64,000 nt of DNA from Petunia secreta (Eukaryota; Streptophyta; Magnoliopsida; Solanales; Solanaceae): NCBI GenBank assembly GCA_029990175.1, contig JARKIP010000051.1, positions 2,434,501 to 2,498,500 of the forward strand, in the 5' to 3' direction. The stretch's first letter is position 1, and each line of letters opens with the position of its first letter. Positions 37,532 through 47,828 of this stretch are shown in pieces. The translations under genes were made by a program, and so were the position numbers. Below the pieces are notes generated by a model, which saw nothing but the letters and a program-made list of their open reading frames with translations, was not told the origin of the DNA and searched no databases.

Positions 37532-38681
37532 TCACTTGTGCTTGTCTTTGTTCAGCAAATCAAACAACATCTGCAACTGATCACTCGTTATACCAGACAA
37601 GTTGGTTTGTGCGGGCACATTCATGTGTCCAATCTCTCCACTTTCGGACTCAGCTTGAGCAGCATTTGCTCGATTATTACCACGTCCTCGGCCAGTATTC
37701 GAACCATAGTGTTGATGTCCACGACCTCTTCCACTTCTGTTACCTTCAGCTCTTCCTCTGCCACGTCCCCCACTCGGAGAACCTTGCTTTGGGTAATGCA
37801 CCCATCCCTCCGGATAACCAATAACTTCATAGCAACGTTCCGGAGGATGTCCACCTCGATCACACAAGTGACACTTCTTATAACCTTTCTTCGGTGGAGG
37901 TGATCGCTGTGCAGCAAACGCTATCACCTCCCCTCGTTCTTCCTGAATCCATGCCATCCCCTTTACCGGTTCATCTTGAATCACCTTTTGGTAGACTTGA
38001 TTCATCGATGGCAACAGATCTTGAGCCAAGAGATTGGAATGGACAGTTCCATAAAGATTTTCATCCAAACCCATAAGAAATAGATGAACCCTGTCTTCTT
38101 CTCTCTTCTTCTCCAGTGCAATCTTTAGATTGCATGTGCATTTTCCACACGAACACATAGGAAACTTATCACAATTTCCAAGTTCTTCCCACAACATAGC
38201 CAATTTTCCTAAGTAAGCAGCAATAGTCAATCCCTTTTGCTTGCAACCGGCCAAAGCAACTTTTAATTCCTGAATCCGAGGTCCGTTTCCCACGGAGAAA
38301 CGTTCTCGGATGCTCTCCCATAAATCTTTTGCCACCTCCATGTGCGATATAGCAGTTCGAAGAGTAGGCTCGATTGAATTCCTAATCCACGACACTAGAA
38401 GAGAGTTGATAGTCCACCAATCCTCATAATCGATCGAATCTTCACCGGGCATCTTAATCGATCCATCAACAAAACCAAACTTCTTCCTTGCACGCAGCGC
38501 CAACCGATCGTGCCCATTCCTCATAGTTCTCACCGGTCAACTGGACCTGTGTGACAATCAAACGAGGATTATCATTCGAAGTGATATCGTACGGAGAGAT
38601 GGTCTTCCGTACAACCGCGACATCACCCTTTACTCCTTGGGTAACGCCTCCTCCACCACCACCGCCTATCGGAGATGCCAT
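37532..38681 (-). pseudogene. Copia gag with CCHC zinc knuckle, frameshifted
   Basis: The start MASPIGGGGGGG at 38681 follows the PBS by about 28 bases. The N-terminal part has NPRLIVTQVQLTGENYEEWA, then a one-base frame change near 38500 leads into LRARKKFGFVDGSI and WESIRERFSVGNGPRIQEL (UBN2-type gag domain). A zinc knuckle CHLCDRGGHPPERC fits C-x2-C-x4-H-x4-C. The end is Gly/Arg-rich (GGRGRGRAEGNRSGRGRG). A stop at 37532 precedes the protease region. Gag binds element RNA and forms the particle. Confidence 0.9.
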
Positions 38682-38709
38682 TACTTTTCTAACTGAAGAG
38701 TTTCACGGT

Positions 38710-38722
38710 GGCTCTGATACCA
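38710..38722 (-). promoter_or_regulatory. Copia primer binding site (initiator tRNA-Met)
   Basis: Minus strand TGGTATCAGAGCC lies directly at the inner end of the 5' LTR. This is the classic plant Ty1/copia PBS, complementary to the 3' end of initiator tRNA-Met. Confidence 0.93.
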
Positions 38723-38939
38723 TGTGAAAACCGAACACACCAAATGAAAAATCGAACACACACCACAAGAAATTGGACAAGCTTTAAGTAAAAAACTCTC
38801 GTCTTTCATTGATGAAGGGAGTCCTATATTTATACAAGAGAAATTCTGGAAACCTAACTTAGGGACCAAGTAAAACTTAATGGGCTTTGTCCAATATACA
38901 ATTTACATAACTAACCTGTTTACCATATAAATTTCATTA
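38723..38939 (-). repeat. 5' LTR of the copia element (217 bp)
   Basis: Minus-strand ends are TAATGAAATT and GGTTTTCACA. Using the target duplication CTTAT as the outer limit puts the start at TAATG, not at the usual TG. It matches the 3' LTR after the nested insert is removed. Confidence 0.88.
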
Positions 38940-39236
38940 CTTATATATGAGTATGTAAAGTAGTTTATGTTTTCTATGGATGAGACAGTAAAAAAGGGCT
39001 CAAACAAATACTACTACATATATGTAGTGTATATAGTATATATTAGCCAAAGTTTGTATGAAGAAGTGTACGGACAATAATAAGTTCATGTATATCTGGG
39101 TATTTATTTGTATGAATATTTCAGTCCTTTTTTTTGCTTTTCAGCTCCATTACTATACGTGTAATTTTTTTTTTTTTTAACTTCACTTTTTAAGATTTGA
39201 ATCACTTACATATGCTTTTGCTTTCTTTCCTTGTAG

Positions 39237-39274
39237 ATATTGAAATTTACTAAGGGGAAAAATCCTAAAACTAC
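39237..39274 (+). other. Repeated mini-exon, copy 4 (38 nt)
   Basis: Acceptor TTTCCTTGTAG, then ATATTGAAATTTACTAAGG and GGAAAAATCCTAAAACTAC, then donor GTAAGTTCTC. It is the copy nearest the five-exon gene, 1.4 kb upstream of its ATG, and keeps the 38-nt length of copy 1. It could be a 5' leader exon of that gene; this is inference. Confidence 0.5.
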
Positions 39275-39737
39275 GTAAGTTCTCTCTCTCGGTTAAAAAA
39301 GAAAAAGAAAGTTCCAGTAGTTGGTTTTATTATTTGTGCTTTTGTAATATTTGTATTTGTTAGGAATGTTAGTTAATCATATGATATTCATGTCATTGGA
39401 CAAATTCTTTGTTTTTATATATTTCCTTTTATGTTATTAGTATGTTTTGAACTTATTCATATTATAAATTGTATCATGTAAAAGATGCCTAGAAGTTAAA
39501 TAAAAGAAAGATAAGGATGTACTAAAAGATGAGGGAGGCTTGATATTCATGTAATAATGATTTTTTAAAATTGGCAAATAAAAGTTGTCGTTTATCAAAA
39601 TTCTTAGAAAGGATTTAATAAACCATAGGGTATATAGTTTAGCTTCTTTTTAGCAAATCAATAGTAGATTACTTGTTACAATAAGTAAAAATAACCCAAT
39701 TTTGTTAAAAGTAAAATAATAACAGTAGTACAATGTT

Positions 39738-39970
39738 TTTTTTGATAATGGTAACGTATATTCATCAGCACAACTATCTATAATGACTTTGCTGTCAACA
39801 TATAATATGTACAAGGAAGTGAATTAGTCCTACATTAAGATAAAACCACAACTATCTATAATGATTCTAAGAACTGAATCAGAGAATCAGTTTCATTTAC
39901 AAATTGATGTTTGCACCAAAAATGAAGTAACAAGATACAATTCAGTTTCACTTTCTGAATAGGATTCCTT
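39738..39970 (-). mobile_element. 233-bp retroposon with poly-A tail (LINE 3' end or SINE)
   Basis: A 13-bp target duplication GTAGTACAATGTT lies at 39725-39737 and 39971-39983. On the minus strand the insert ends ACCATTATCAAAAAAA, a tail as in L1-like copies. The sequence is missing from the matching place in the other array copy (near 28200), which shows it inserted after the array duplicated. It holds two copies of a CTATCTATAATGA block. No box A or B was recognised, so a truncated LINE is more likely. Confidence 0.78.
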
Positions 39971-40465
39971 GTAGTACAATGTTGAAACTTTGATACAACT
40001 ATTATCCCTCCGTAAGTATCTATATTTCTCTGCAAACAGATTTCATCAGTTCATGCTCTACTACACACAGACCAGTAGTACGTCTTAGCTAAAGAAACTG
40101 TCTTTATTTGCATTATACGCATACTACTACATCTCAAAAACACCTTACCATCTAACATTATATGTTTTTAGTCAAAGATTGTATGAGAGATGCATTTACT
40201 ATTTTAGTGTTAGCTACTCTCTCTTTCTAAAAAGGTTCTAGACTGTTAGTTTTAGTTGCTCTTTAGTATACTCCAACCCAACGGTCCTCTTCCTTTTTAG
40301 CTGCTCTTTAGCTACAGGTACTGTTTCTGCATTTTTTTTGTACTTTCTTTTACGTGTTTTTCAGAATGTAGAGAGTGCATTTACTGTTGTGGTGTTGTTT
40401 TTGTGATTTTCTTAGCTCTTTAGGATTTGTTGCTCTGAATATGTTGTGGATATTGGGTACAACCC

Positions 40466-40490
40466 TATATAAAACTCTCTCTCTTTGAGC
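40466..40490 (+). promoter_or_regulatory. Candidate core promoter of the five-exon gene
   Basis: TATATAAAA at 40466-40474 is followed by CTCTCTCTCTTTG. A start site about 30 bases downstream would leave a leader of about 125 bases. A competing model is an upstream leader exon in the array and a 5' intron ending at TTTGTAG (40614-40620). Confidence 0.45.
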
Positions 40491-40625
40491 TAGCTGCTTT
40501 TGGGGTGGAGTCCCGTTCAAGTCCACGGGTTGGGAATTTTAAGCAAATAAATTTCACCCAGCTATTGACTGTTTTTGAAATTTTATCTTAGTTATAATTG
40601 TTTCTTTACTAATATTTGTAGGTTA

Positions 40626-42485
40626 ATGCCTAAACGAGGTCGGAGGTCCCAAAAAAAAGGCGAAACAAAGGATGAAACAAAAGAGTATGATGGTTTGATA
40701 AAAACATTGGGTCCTCAAGTTTGCGCTCCAGTCAAGAATTTCCTTCAATGGAAGAAGGATCAGAAAGAAAATAAAGAAAAGGAGGGCCAGTCCCTGATGT
40801 CTTGGGCCACGAAAAATGATGTCTTAACTACAGTTGAGGTGCCAAATTCGGTCGGCGTCAAAACAGAAATATTGAAGGCATGTCGGTTGACCAATGATGC
40901 CCGAGGAGTTGTTAGGTTAGTATTACTGTATATGTTTCGCTCTCTATTATTAGTTGTTTAAATTGCACTAAAGAAGAAGAGGGTTTTCATTATGTAGTAG
41001 CTTTTGCAAGTCAGATTTGGTCTTTTTTTTTAATTATACCTCGTTCAGTGAAGGAGCTGTTGGCCAGCTAGGCTGTTGTAGGAATTAGAAACCTGCAAGG
41101 AAGGTTTGGAAAAATAGTACCTAACTTGTATCTTGTGGGTTTTATGCAAGAAAGAAATGATAGATGCCTTGTAGGAATTAGGAAACACACGATTAAGTTT
41201 ACATGCTCATCGTTTTTTTGGCCTTTTGGTGCAATCTACAGCCTACAGGATGTTAGAGATGAAAATAGCATAGTAGATTTCATAGACTCGTTACAGGATA
41301 ACATCATGTACATAACAAATCCTTTCTTTTTGTTTTATGCACAAAGATTGCTAAATTTGTAGATTGTAATAGTACCATTAGTGTTAGACTACTCTTTCTA
41401 TTAATTTACTACTTATTTGTTCAAACTATATTTTCTTATTGTAAATCATGATTCCAATAACCTTTTATATTTCTGTAGGGGTATCATAGGGTTTGTGTTT
41501 GATTTATTTGATCGAGACAAAGTTCCACACTCACCCATTCTCCCTAAAGATATATATGTCAAGCGCAACATAGTTGTATGGGTGGATAATCTCATTGTAC
41601 AACCGTCCACTGCGAACTTAAGGAGCCAGGCTATTGACAACTTGAAAGATATAATACGACAGTTTGTCGGGAACAATGTACCAGCCGACGTGGGGCATCT
41701 CATAAACAATAGCCTTGAAGCGGCTAAGACTAGCGTGTAAGTTTTCTTATTTTGGTTTGTAGGATTAGATTAACAATCCTGGGAGTACTAATTTTGCTCC
41801 CATGACATTTTTTTCAAAAGCAAATGACCAATTATCTTCATTTGTAGTGACATGAAAGCAGCCGTGTTAATGCACCCATCACTTCACATGAACTGTAAAA
41901 TGGCTGCATTTGCTGGTTACATGTATCGGTTATTAAGACACGGCTTGCAAACTGGAGATAAAGCTATCGAAAGTGGATTTGATGCTATTGCCTCACGCAT
42001 AACAGTTGCGCAACCGAATTGGGAACAAAGAATACAATTAGATGCAAGTGGTACTGACTGGCCTTATTTCTTCACTGATACCCGCGACAATCATATGGAC
42101 GCGGATGAAAGGAGTAAATTTTCAACTCTATTAGGTCCACTCATATTTATGAGACACGCAGTGATCCACTTTGAAAGGGCAGTTGATTATTGGGTATGTA
42201 TTGCTACTTTGTATATTTAATCTGTAATGTCTTTTCATATCATGTATAAACAAATTAATTATTTCCTTATACTAGCCGCGTCGAGGAATTCTTCTTGCAA
42301 ATGTGGAGAATCAATTATATGTCTTGTTTCCGACATATATGTCAGAGTTTGTGCACAATATGGTCTCCCTGAACCTCTTCAAAGGTAATAACAATATCTT
42401 ATTTGTGTTCTTATTAGTTTAATTAATGTTTCGTATTTCGTAATATTATTTTAAATTATCTTATACAGACCATTGGATGAAGTAG
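40626..42485 (+). CDS. Five-exon gene, 339-residue protein of unknown function
   Basis: Exons by GT-AG borders: 40626-40915, 41479-41736, 41848-42193, 42276-42384 and 42469-42485. Phases join without a stop and give 339 residues. The start MPKRGRRSQKKGETKDETKE is strongly basic and then charged, and could be a nuclear-import or nucleic-acid-binding tail. The rest looks like one compact globular domain. Landmarks are CAPVKNFLQWKKDQKENKEK, GFVFDLFDRDKVPHSPILP, AAVLMHPSLHMNCKMAAFAG, RITVAQPNWEQRIQLDASG, LLGPLIFMRHAVIHFERAVD and YVLFPTYMSEFVHNMVSLNL. I see no signal peptide, membrane segment or known catalytic motif, and I do not recognise the family. An unbroken frame across four introns argues that it is, or recently was, functional. 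The last exon codes only DHWMK. It lies directly after the repeat array and before a decayed gene end. A domesticated viral or transposon structural protein is one untested possibility. Confidence 0.72.
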
Positions 42486-43714
42486 GTGCCAATCTCTTGA
42501 GAAGTTGTCCTAGTTTGGTTAGAGGTAATTTCCTGTTTAATTTTGGACTCCTTTTGTTTTGAACTAATATTTAGCAGTTTGTGCTCTATGATTATGTTTA
42601 TGTTTATCGTGTGTCAATTTTATATCTGCTATCATATCTGTTGTCTTCTAGATGGGTAGTAATTAGAATCATTGATAATTTGTAATTGGAATGGTTGTAA
42701 GTGAATGAAAGTTGGTAATTGTACTGAGCTAGAAGGAAATTCTAATCTATAGAACTGACGGACTAAAATCAGTGTATGTGGCATATCCAACCTTATATTT
42801 CCAAAGAGTGGGACATTTAAATTTCTTTTCTTTGGAACATTTAAATTTCTTTATCATAATGATGTGCCTTGAAGAGGCTGCCTGATAATCAGATCGTCTT
42901 TGTCAAGTTTATAATATAACACTTCTTCTTTCTTTTCCTTGTCCCTTAGTGTTTTAAAAAAATTAAGCCTATTCATCATGGGTCATGTGATGTGCTTAAT
43001 TCATAGAAATGACCATCTTATGTTTCGGAAAAACTGAAAGTTGGCATTATTTTCATGTTATCTAGCCATCATTGCAAAATTCAGTACTCCCTCTTTTCCT
43101 CAATTCAAATTTGCCTTTGTAATTATACAAGGAGTGTTTCATAACTTGCTTCGGTAGATCTGTCGAAACGTGCCTTGGTTTTTTCAGTCTAAATCTATAT
43201 CGTACTTTTGTAAAATTTTGGCTGGGATGCGCGAGCATGGGTTCTGCTCTTCCTGTGAGATTATATTGGTACATGATAATTATTGGTTTTACAGCTGTAA
43301 ACATTATGCATTTGTTTAACATTAGAGTGATTGCCAAATCACTACTCCTTAAGGCCTACAATAGTAGATCCTTTTCCGTGCACATGTTTATGTGGATGTT
43401 CTTATTTTGAATCCTTGATTTATATCCAAATCAAGTTAAGCATCTAGCAATGCTGCATGATATTGCCAATTTAACCATTTACAGTTTTGAAAGGAATGGT
43501 CCTTCATTGTGCATATATTTCTTATAAATCTTTCTGCTTGAAAGTAGCTTTGTTTCTTCCTTCCTTTGATTCGTCAGTTTGCTGTAGGGTTGGGGGTGGG
43601 GAAGATCAGCATCATATATTCTCAATGCTATATTTGGTTTATTTCATCTGCACCATATAAAGCTAAAGTTTGCCTTTTGTTTTCCCCAACTGAATAAACT
43701 ATATACTTTGTCAG
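42486..43714. other. Spacer or 3' region of the five-exon gene
   Basis: No gene supported. Bases just after the stop (to about 42524) stay open in another frame, then comes AT-rich DNA. A polyadenylation signal cannot be chosen with confidence. Confidence 0.4.
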
Positions 43715-44026
43715 GTATGGCAACAAGAGCTTTGTAGATGAGAGGCATTGACATAGATATGAGGTACGGCTCTTTATTTTTTTTAAAAAACAGTGTTTGC
43801 AAACTTTGATTTAACTATTTTAATGAATGGTAGACGTGTGAAAAATTACATGTGGACCAACTAATGTAACAATTATATGCGTTGACTTTATGCTGAAGAG
43901 CTTGTCTCATGATTCTGTCTAGGTGAACCCCGATATAGACTATAGTCCAGCAACTTGAAGAAGCTGGTCTTTCTTTCACTGGCAAATGATGAAAGTGGTC
44001 GCCGCATGGAGGTGTTAGTCTGTTAA
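43715..44026 (+). pseudogene. Two terminal exons of an unidentified plant gene, broken
   Basis: Exon 43715-43763 reads MATRAL, an in-frame TAG, then MRGIDIDM, with acceptor TTTGTCAG and donor GTACGG. Exon 43923-44026 reads VNPDIDYSPAT, then a one-base loss, then LKKLVFLSLANDESGRRMEV and a TAA stop. The two pieces look like the C-terminal end of one protein. I cannot name the family. The nonsense codon and frameshift mark a relic. It could be a former continuation of the upstream five-exon gene, but no reading frame links them. Confidence 0.45.
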
Positions 44027-44542
44027 GTAATCATGATAGTTGTATTGTTAGTCGAGCTACCCAATCATCCTTACTTCATCAGAGCTCAATTTCATCCTGA
44101 ATTTTAATTCTTTGAACTTGACAATCTTTGGGCCTTGAATACTTGAACACTTGAACACATCACGTGAGACAGACAGTGAACATAAAACATCTCTACAGAG
44201 ATACTGAAGATTGGTTAAATCAAAAGGCGCTAAAGAAGTGCTGATAGTAAGGGTAGAGCTCCTCTGTTGGTAGGTATACAGTACAGCAGGTGCCGATGCT
44301 ATTTTGATTGAATTGACTTTGCTTTCTAATGACAATGCCCTATCTTAAGTAGATTCTGTGTTCGCCAACTTGTACATCGCAATGAAGTAAAGTTGTAGAA
44401 TTTGTTTGATTTTGGAGTCTGATGCTTTACTAAAATGAGTATCGTCTATTAATTACTGCTCCAAATTCGTCTTTTTCTTGGAATCGTTTCTAACTGATTT
44501 TGCAATGATGCTATATATCTTTGGCGTATAAGTTAGATATAT

Positions 44543-45665
44543 ATGGCTTTGACTTCAACTTATGTGGCTTCCACAGTATGGAGCGATGAACACTTTAGAC
44601 ATATAGTACTTGCTTTCCTTAAGTCATTTGATGCGTATGACGATTACATTAACGAGACAGTTCAGTATCTTTCAGATTTTAATATTGAAGATAAAGTAGA
44701 TAAAGTATCTGCTGTCACTGTGCATAGCTATCTGGACTTTAATGAGAATGTTGAGGTCATTAAAGGTAAAATTAATGAAAAGAAAAAACTCCAGCTAGAT
44801 GGACGATTGTTTCATGTATCCTGTTGCGCAGACATTTTTAGTTCAATGGTGAAAATAGCATTTGGGATGATAGAGAGTTTAATCAGTGACATTCGTCTCT
44901 TAGTACTTTGGGGAAGATCATTACCAGTGTGGAATGTGACATTTCATAAATTACAAGAAGCATTGGAGTTGGAGGCTAAAGGAGAATACTTGAAGAAAGA
45001 TGATTACAAGGGTTATAAGATACCTTCTCACCAAGAGTGGGATAAAGTTAGGGTTGTATGTAAACTTGTTGGACATGTCTATACTGCGGCAGCAGTGTTA
45101 TTTATGACAAAACATCCCACTGCAGGCCTCTACTTCCACAATCTTAATAAGCTTCGAACTAATCTGATGAAAGAGTCCGTCAGTTCACATAAATTTGTTA
45201 AAGAATTAGCGAATATTATGCTGAAAATATTTGAGAAGTACTGGGGAAATATGTTTTTGGTGTTGGCTGTAGCTACTATTATGGATCCACGCTTCAAAGT
45301 TAAGTACTTAGAGTTTTGTTTCTTGAAGCATGAAGGCAATGATAATTCAACGCTACCAACTATTTTGGAGGCCATCCAAGGCCTTGTTGCTGACTATGTG
45401 GTGCACAAGTCCCCAACGGAGTTATCTTATGAGCGATTCAGGTTCTGATGATTATGATATGGGTGAAGATCTCATTTCTGATGAATTTGATACAGGTGTA
45501 GGTCCCCTTGAACCGATGGAAGATCTTGATAATCCTAGTTTTGGATTTGACTTGTCTGATGAGTTTAACAAATTCTGCCAAACAACTAGTCAGCCGCCAA
45601 AGTCAGAACTTGACTGCTATCCCGAGTCTGCTTCTTTTTCAATTGAAAAAGGGAAAGCAGATTGA
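44543..45665 (+). pseudogene. hAT-transposase-derived reading frame, truncated
   Basis: A 301-residue open frame (44543-45448) resembles the middle of plant hAT transposases and RICESLEEPER/DAYSLEEPER-like proteins. Near residue 93 FHVSCCADIFSSMVKIAFG matches the CxxH-region pattern with the histidine replaced. Near residue 225 NIMLKIFEKYWGNMFLVLAV and ATIMDPRFKVKYLEFCF match the RNase-H-fold segment (DUF4413 type). No BED zinc finger lies before it. At 45440 a frame change leads to an acidic tail (SGSDDYDMGEDLISDEFDTG) and KFCQTTSQPPKSELD, after which the hAT dimerisation domain is missing. No terminal repeats were found. A decayed transposase is most likely; a domesticated derivative is possible given the long open frame. 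Confidence 0.68.
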
Positions 45666-47819
45666 GTTTGAGCTTCCGACCTGCTTGCGGCCCAGTAGTC
45701 CCCAATGCCTTATGGGGCAATTTAACTCAAAAGTAAAACGGATTAGCGGAAGACAAGGAAAAAAGTAGGATGAGGGTCTAGACGAGCTAGAGGGGTAGAC
45801 CCCGACATTCAAATCAATATTGTCTTTGGGTCCTCTATATGTTCTTCATAGCAATAGTTTGGTTGGTCACTTCTAACAAACCTGTATAGCTGAATTTATA
45901 GGGTTCCCCTTAACAATGACAACCGGTGTTAACTCATTCCTTCAATTCGTGATAGATCGATTGCCGAGACTTGTTATGGCATGAAAATAGTATCTCTATC
46001 TCTGTCATGTGGTGCCCCTGTTCCTTGAGCTAGATAGGGTCAGGATGGTTGCTCGAATGTACACTTCAAATCTTGTTGCTGGATCATGCCTTTTTCCCCA
46101 ACCTCAATCTTTTGTGCTAACCCAAATGTCAAATAAAGGAACATACATCATCTCATAATTTTCTTTCTAGTAATAGGACAGAATTAAGGACCAGATTTAT
46201 AGGGAATGAAAGTTTGAAGATAAATGTATAAATAATGGAATAAATTGGTGGCATCTCTTTGTTTTCTGAACTGGTCCTAACCAAGTGAAAGCCGCTTTCT
46301 ATCATCCTCTCCGTCAGGCTTACGGTTTAGCATTAAGGTGGCATGAACTACCTTTTCATTTAATAGAGAGTCTAATCAAAATTGTCTTGAAATTCACAGC
46401 CGAAGCCCATAGCTGTTATTCCGGCAACTCTATGAACTCTGACAATAAATAACACATACAATGTTTGAGGACGCAGATTAATGGACTTTACTTGTAAGCG
46501 ACTAGAAGTGCATACATTTCTTCTTTATACTTATCTTCATATAATTTAGGATTATATGTATTTTACTGCGACAAAGAAAAGTTCTCTTAGAAAGAAGGCT
46601 CAAACTGATCAATAACAACAATTACAACACATGAAAGTCATTGAGCCCATGCTCTTCAATTATTAAACCACTAGTTTATAATTAAGAGAGAACGAAAGTA
46701 GAGTCTTTGCTAAGTGTACAAAGTATAGGTTTGCCATAACTGAACAATGCAAGAGTAAGTTAAAAGAGGACATTGGCAGTAAATAGAACAAAAGACTGCA
46801 TTCCTCTTCAATGCTGCTAGAACCTCCTCCAAAGTTATTGAATTTTGTCCCATTTGGACTGCTCGATCGGCAGACTTCTACTCAACGGAACGACTCCAGG
46901 CTTCATATTTGTAAAGCTCGATTATAATGAACTCATTGTCACCTCCACAAACATATTTATAGGCAATGTTCATCATCACGATTTAAGTGCACGAGCCCGA
47001 ATGGATGGAAGTTGCACCTTGTCAAGGTTGAGAAGCGTCTTTCCTCTAGTTAGATCTTTGAAAGATAGGTAGTTCGCCTTAATTCAATTAATTAAATCTT
47101 ATAAACTATCCAGCATCTTATATGCTAACTTAATTTTTTTTTTAAATATATGCACACACACAATGAGATCGTTTAATAGCTCGTTTTATCATATAAGATC
47201 ATACTAAGCAGAAAGAAAATGAAGTTAACAGAAAAGAAACCCCAGATTACTTCCGCAACGTATAATTTCTTCGGAAAATGATTAAATTTGATTATGTACC
47301 AAAAATTTTTGTCTTCCGCTCAGCTGTTGATTTTATTATCACCCTGCAATTAGAAAAAGAATATTGTTTTCTCTCTTACCAATAACGAAGTTCCACCTTG
47401 AGAATAATCTTAAATTATGGTAATGAAAAAATATACGGTAATTATTTGAATTTTTTTGAAATTTAACTTTCATATTGGAGCTTCATTAATAAAGATAAAT
47501 TAATAGGAAATGATTTGCTTACGACGAAGATAATAACATAACCAAAATTATGTATTTTCAGATCATACAAGAACGATGCAAATCTCTTCCTTAATTTCTT
47601 TGTTAAAGCATGTTTATTAATTTCGCACTTTTCTTCATTTTTTTACTTTCCCTTTAAATTGGACAAAAAAAAAATGTCCTCCTCTCCGCTTTCCTTTCTT
47701 GCATTACCACGTGTCTTAATTTGTGCCAGCTCCTCCTAGCTCCCTGCTCCTTTTCATGCACTGCCACGTCATCTTCTTACTTTCATCCGTAAATTACTTC
47801 ACTACACCTTGGACCATCC
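45666..47819. other. Unassigned spacer
   Basis: No gene can be supported. The open frame at 46845-47072 has no motif I know and no start context. A short CA run lies near 47152. The right part is very AT-rich. Confidence 0.4.
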
Positions 47820-47828
47820 AAAATATTA

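Larger units (their letters stand above)
32948..38939 (-). mobile_element. Complete but decayed Ty1/copia retrotransposon
   Basis: The element is read on the minus strand: 5' LTR (38939-38723), PBS for initiator tRNA-Met, gag, protease, integrase, RT, RNase H, polypurine GGGGG, 3' LTR (34292-32948). A 5-bp target duplication, CTTAT on the plus strand, flanks it at 32943-32947 and 38940-38944. Gag and pol are broken by stops and frameshifts. It interrupts the repeat array. Its 3' LTR carries a younger nested MULE-type insertion. Confidence 0.93.
27430..40160 (+). repeat. Array of diverged direct repeats upstream of the five-exon gene
   Basis: Several blocks recur in the same order. Block 1 is a TATA/CT-rich block (CCTTTTATATAATCTCTCTAGG, then ACCTCTGCTACAAA) near 28431, 30186 and 31557. 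Block 2 is a mini-exon of 37-38 bases (see separate entries) near 29067, 30569, 32068 and 39237. Block 3 is the GTATGTAACAGTAGTTTATG/GGATGAGTCGGTAAAAAAGG block at about 28803 and 38948. Block 4 is TATTTCTCTGCAAACAGATTTCATC at about 28260 and 40020. Without the copia insertion the spacing of mini-exons is about 1.2-1.5 kb. The copies contain indels and poly-T runs, so they are old. No complete gene is visible inside the array. Confidence 0.78.

Noticed and set aside
36265..37903. Plus-strand frames across the copia element
   Set aside because: Shadows of the minus-strand gag and pol.
27430..40160. CRISPR-like or satellite array
   Set aside because: Units are over 1 kb, diverged, and contain promoter-like and splice-like blocks; no short repeat-spacer pattern.
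41126..41362. Resemblance of an NLYLVGF segment to ribosome-inactivating proteins
   Set aside because: Only a few residues match a common pattern, the catalytic residues are not there, and the stretch lies in an intron.
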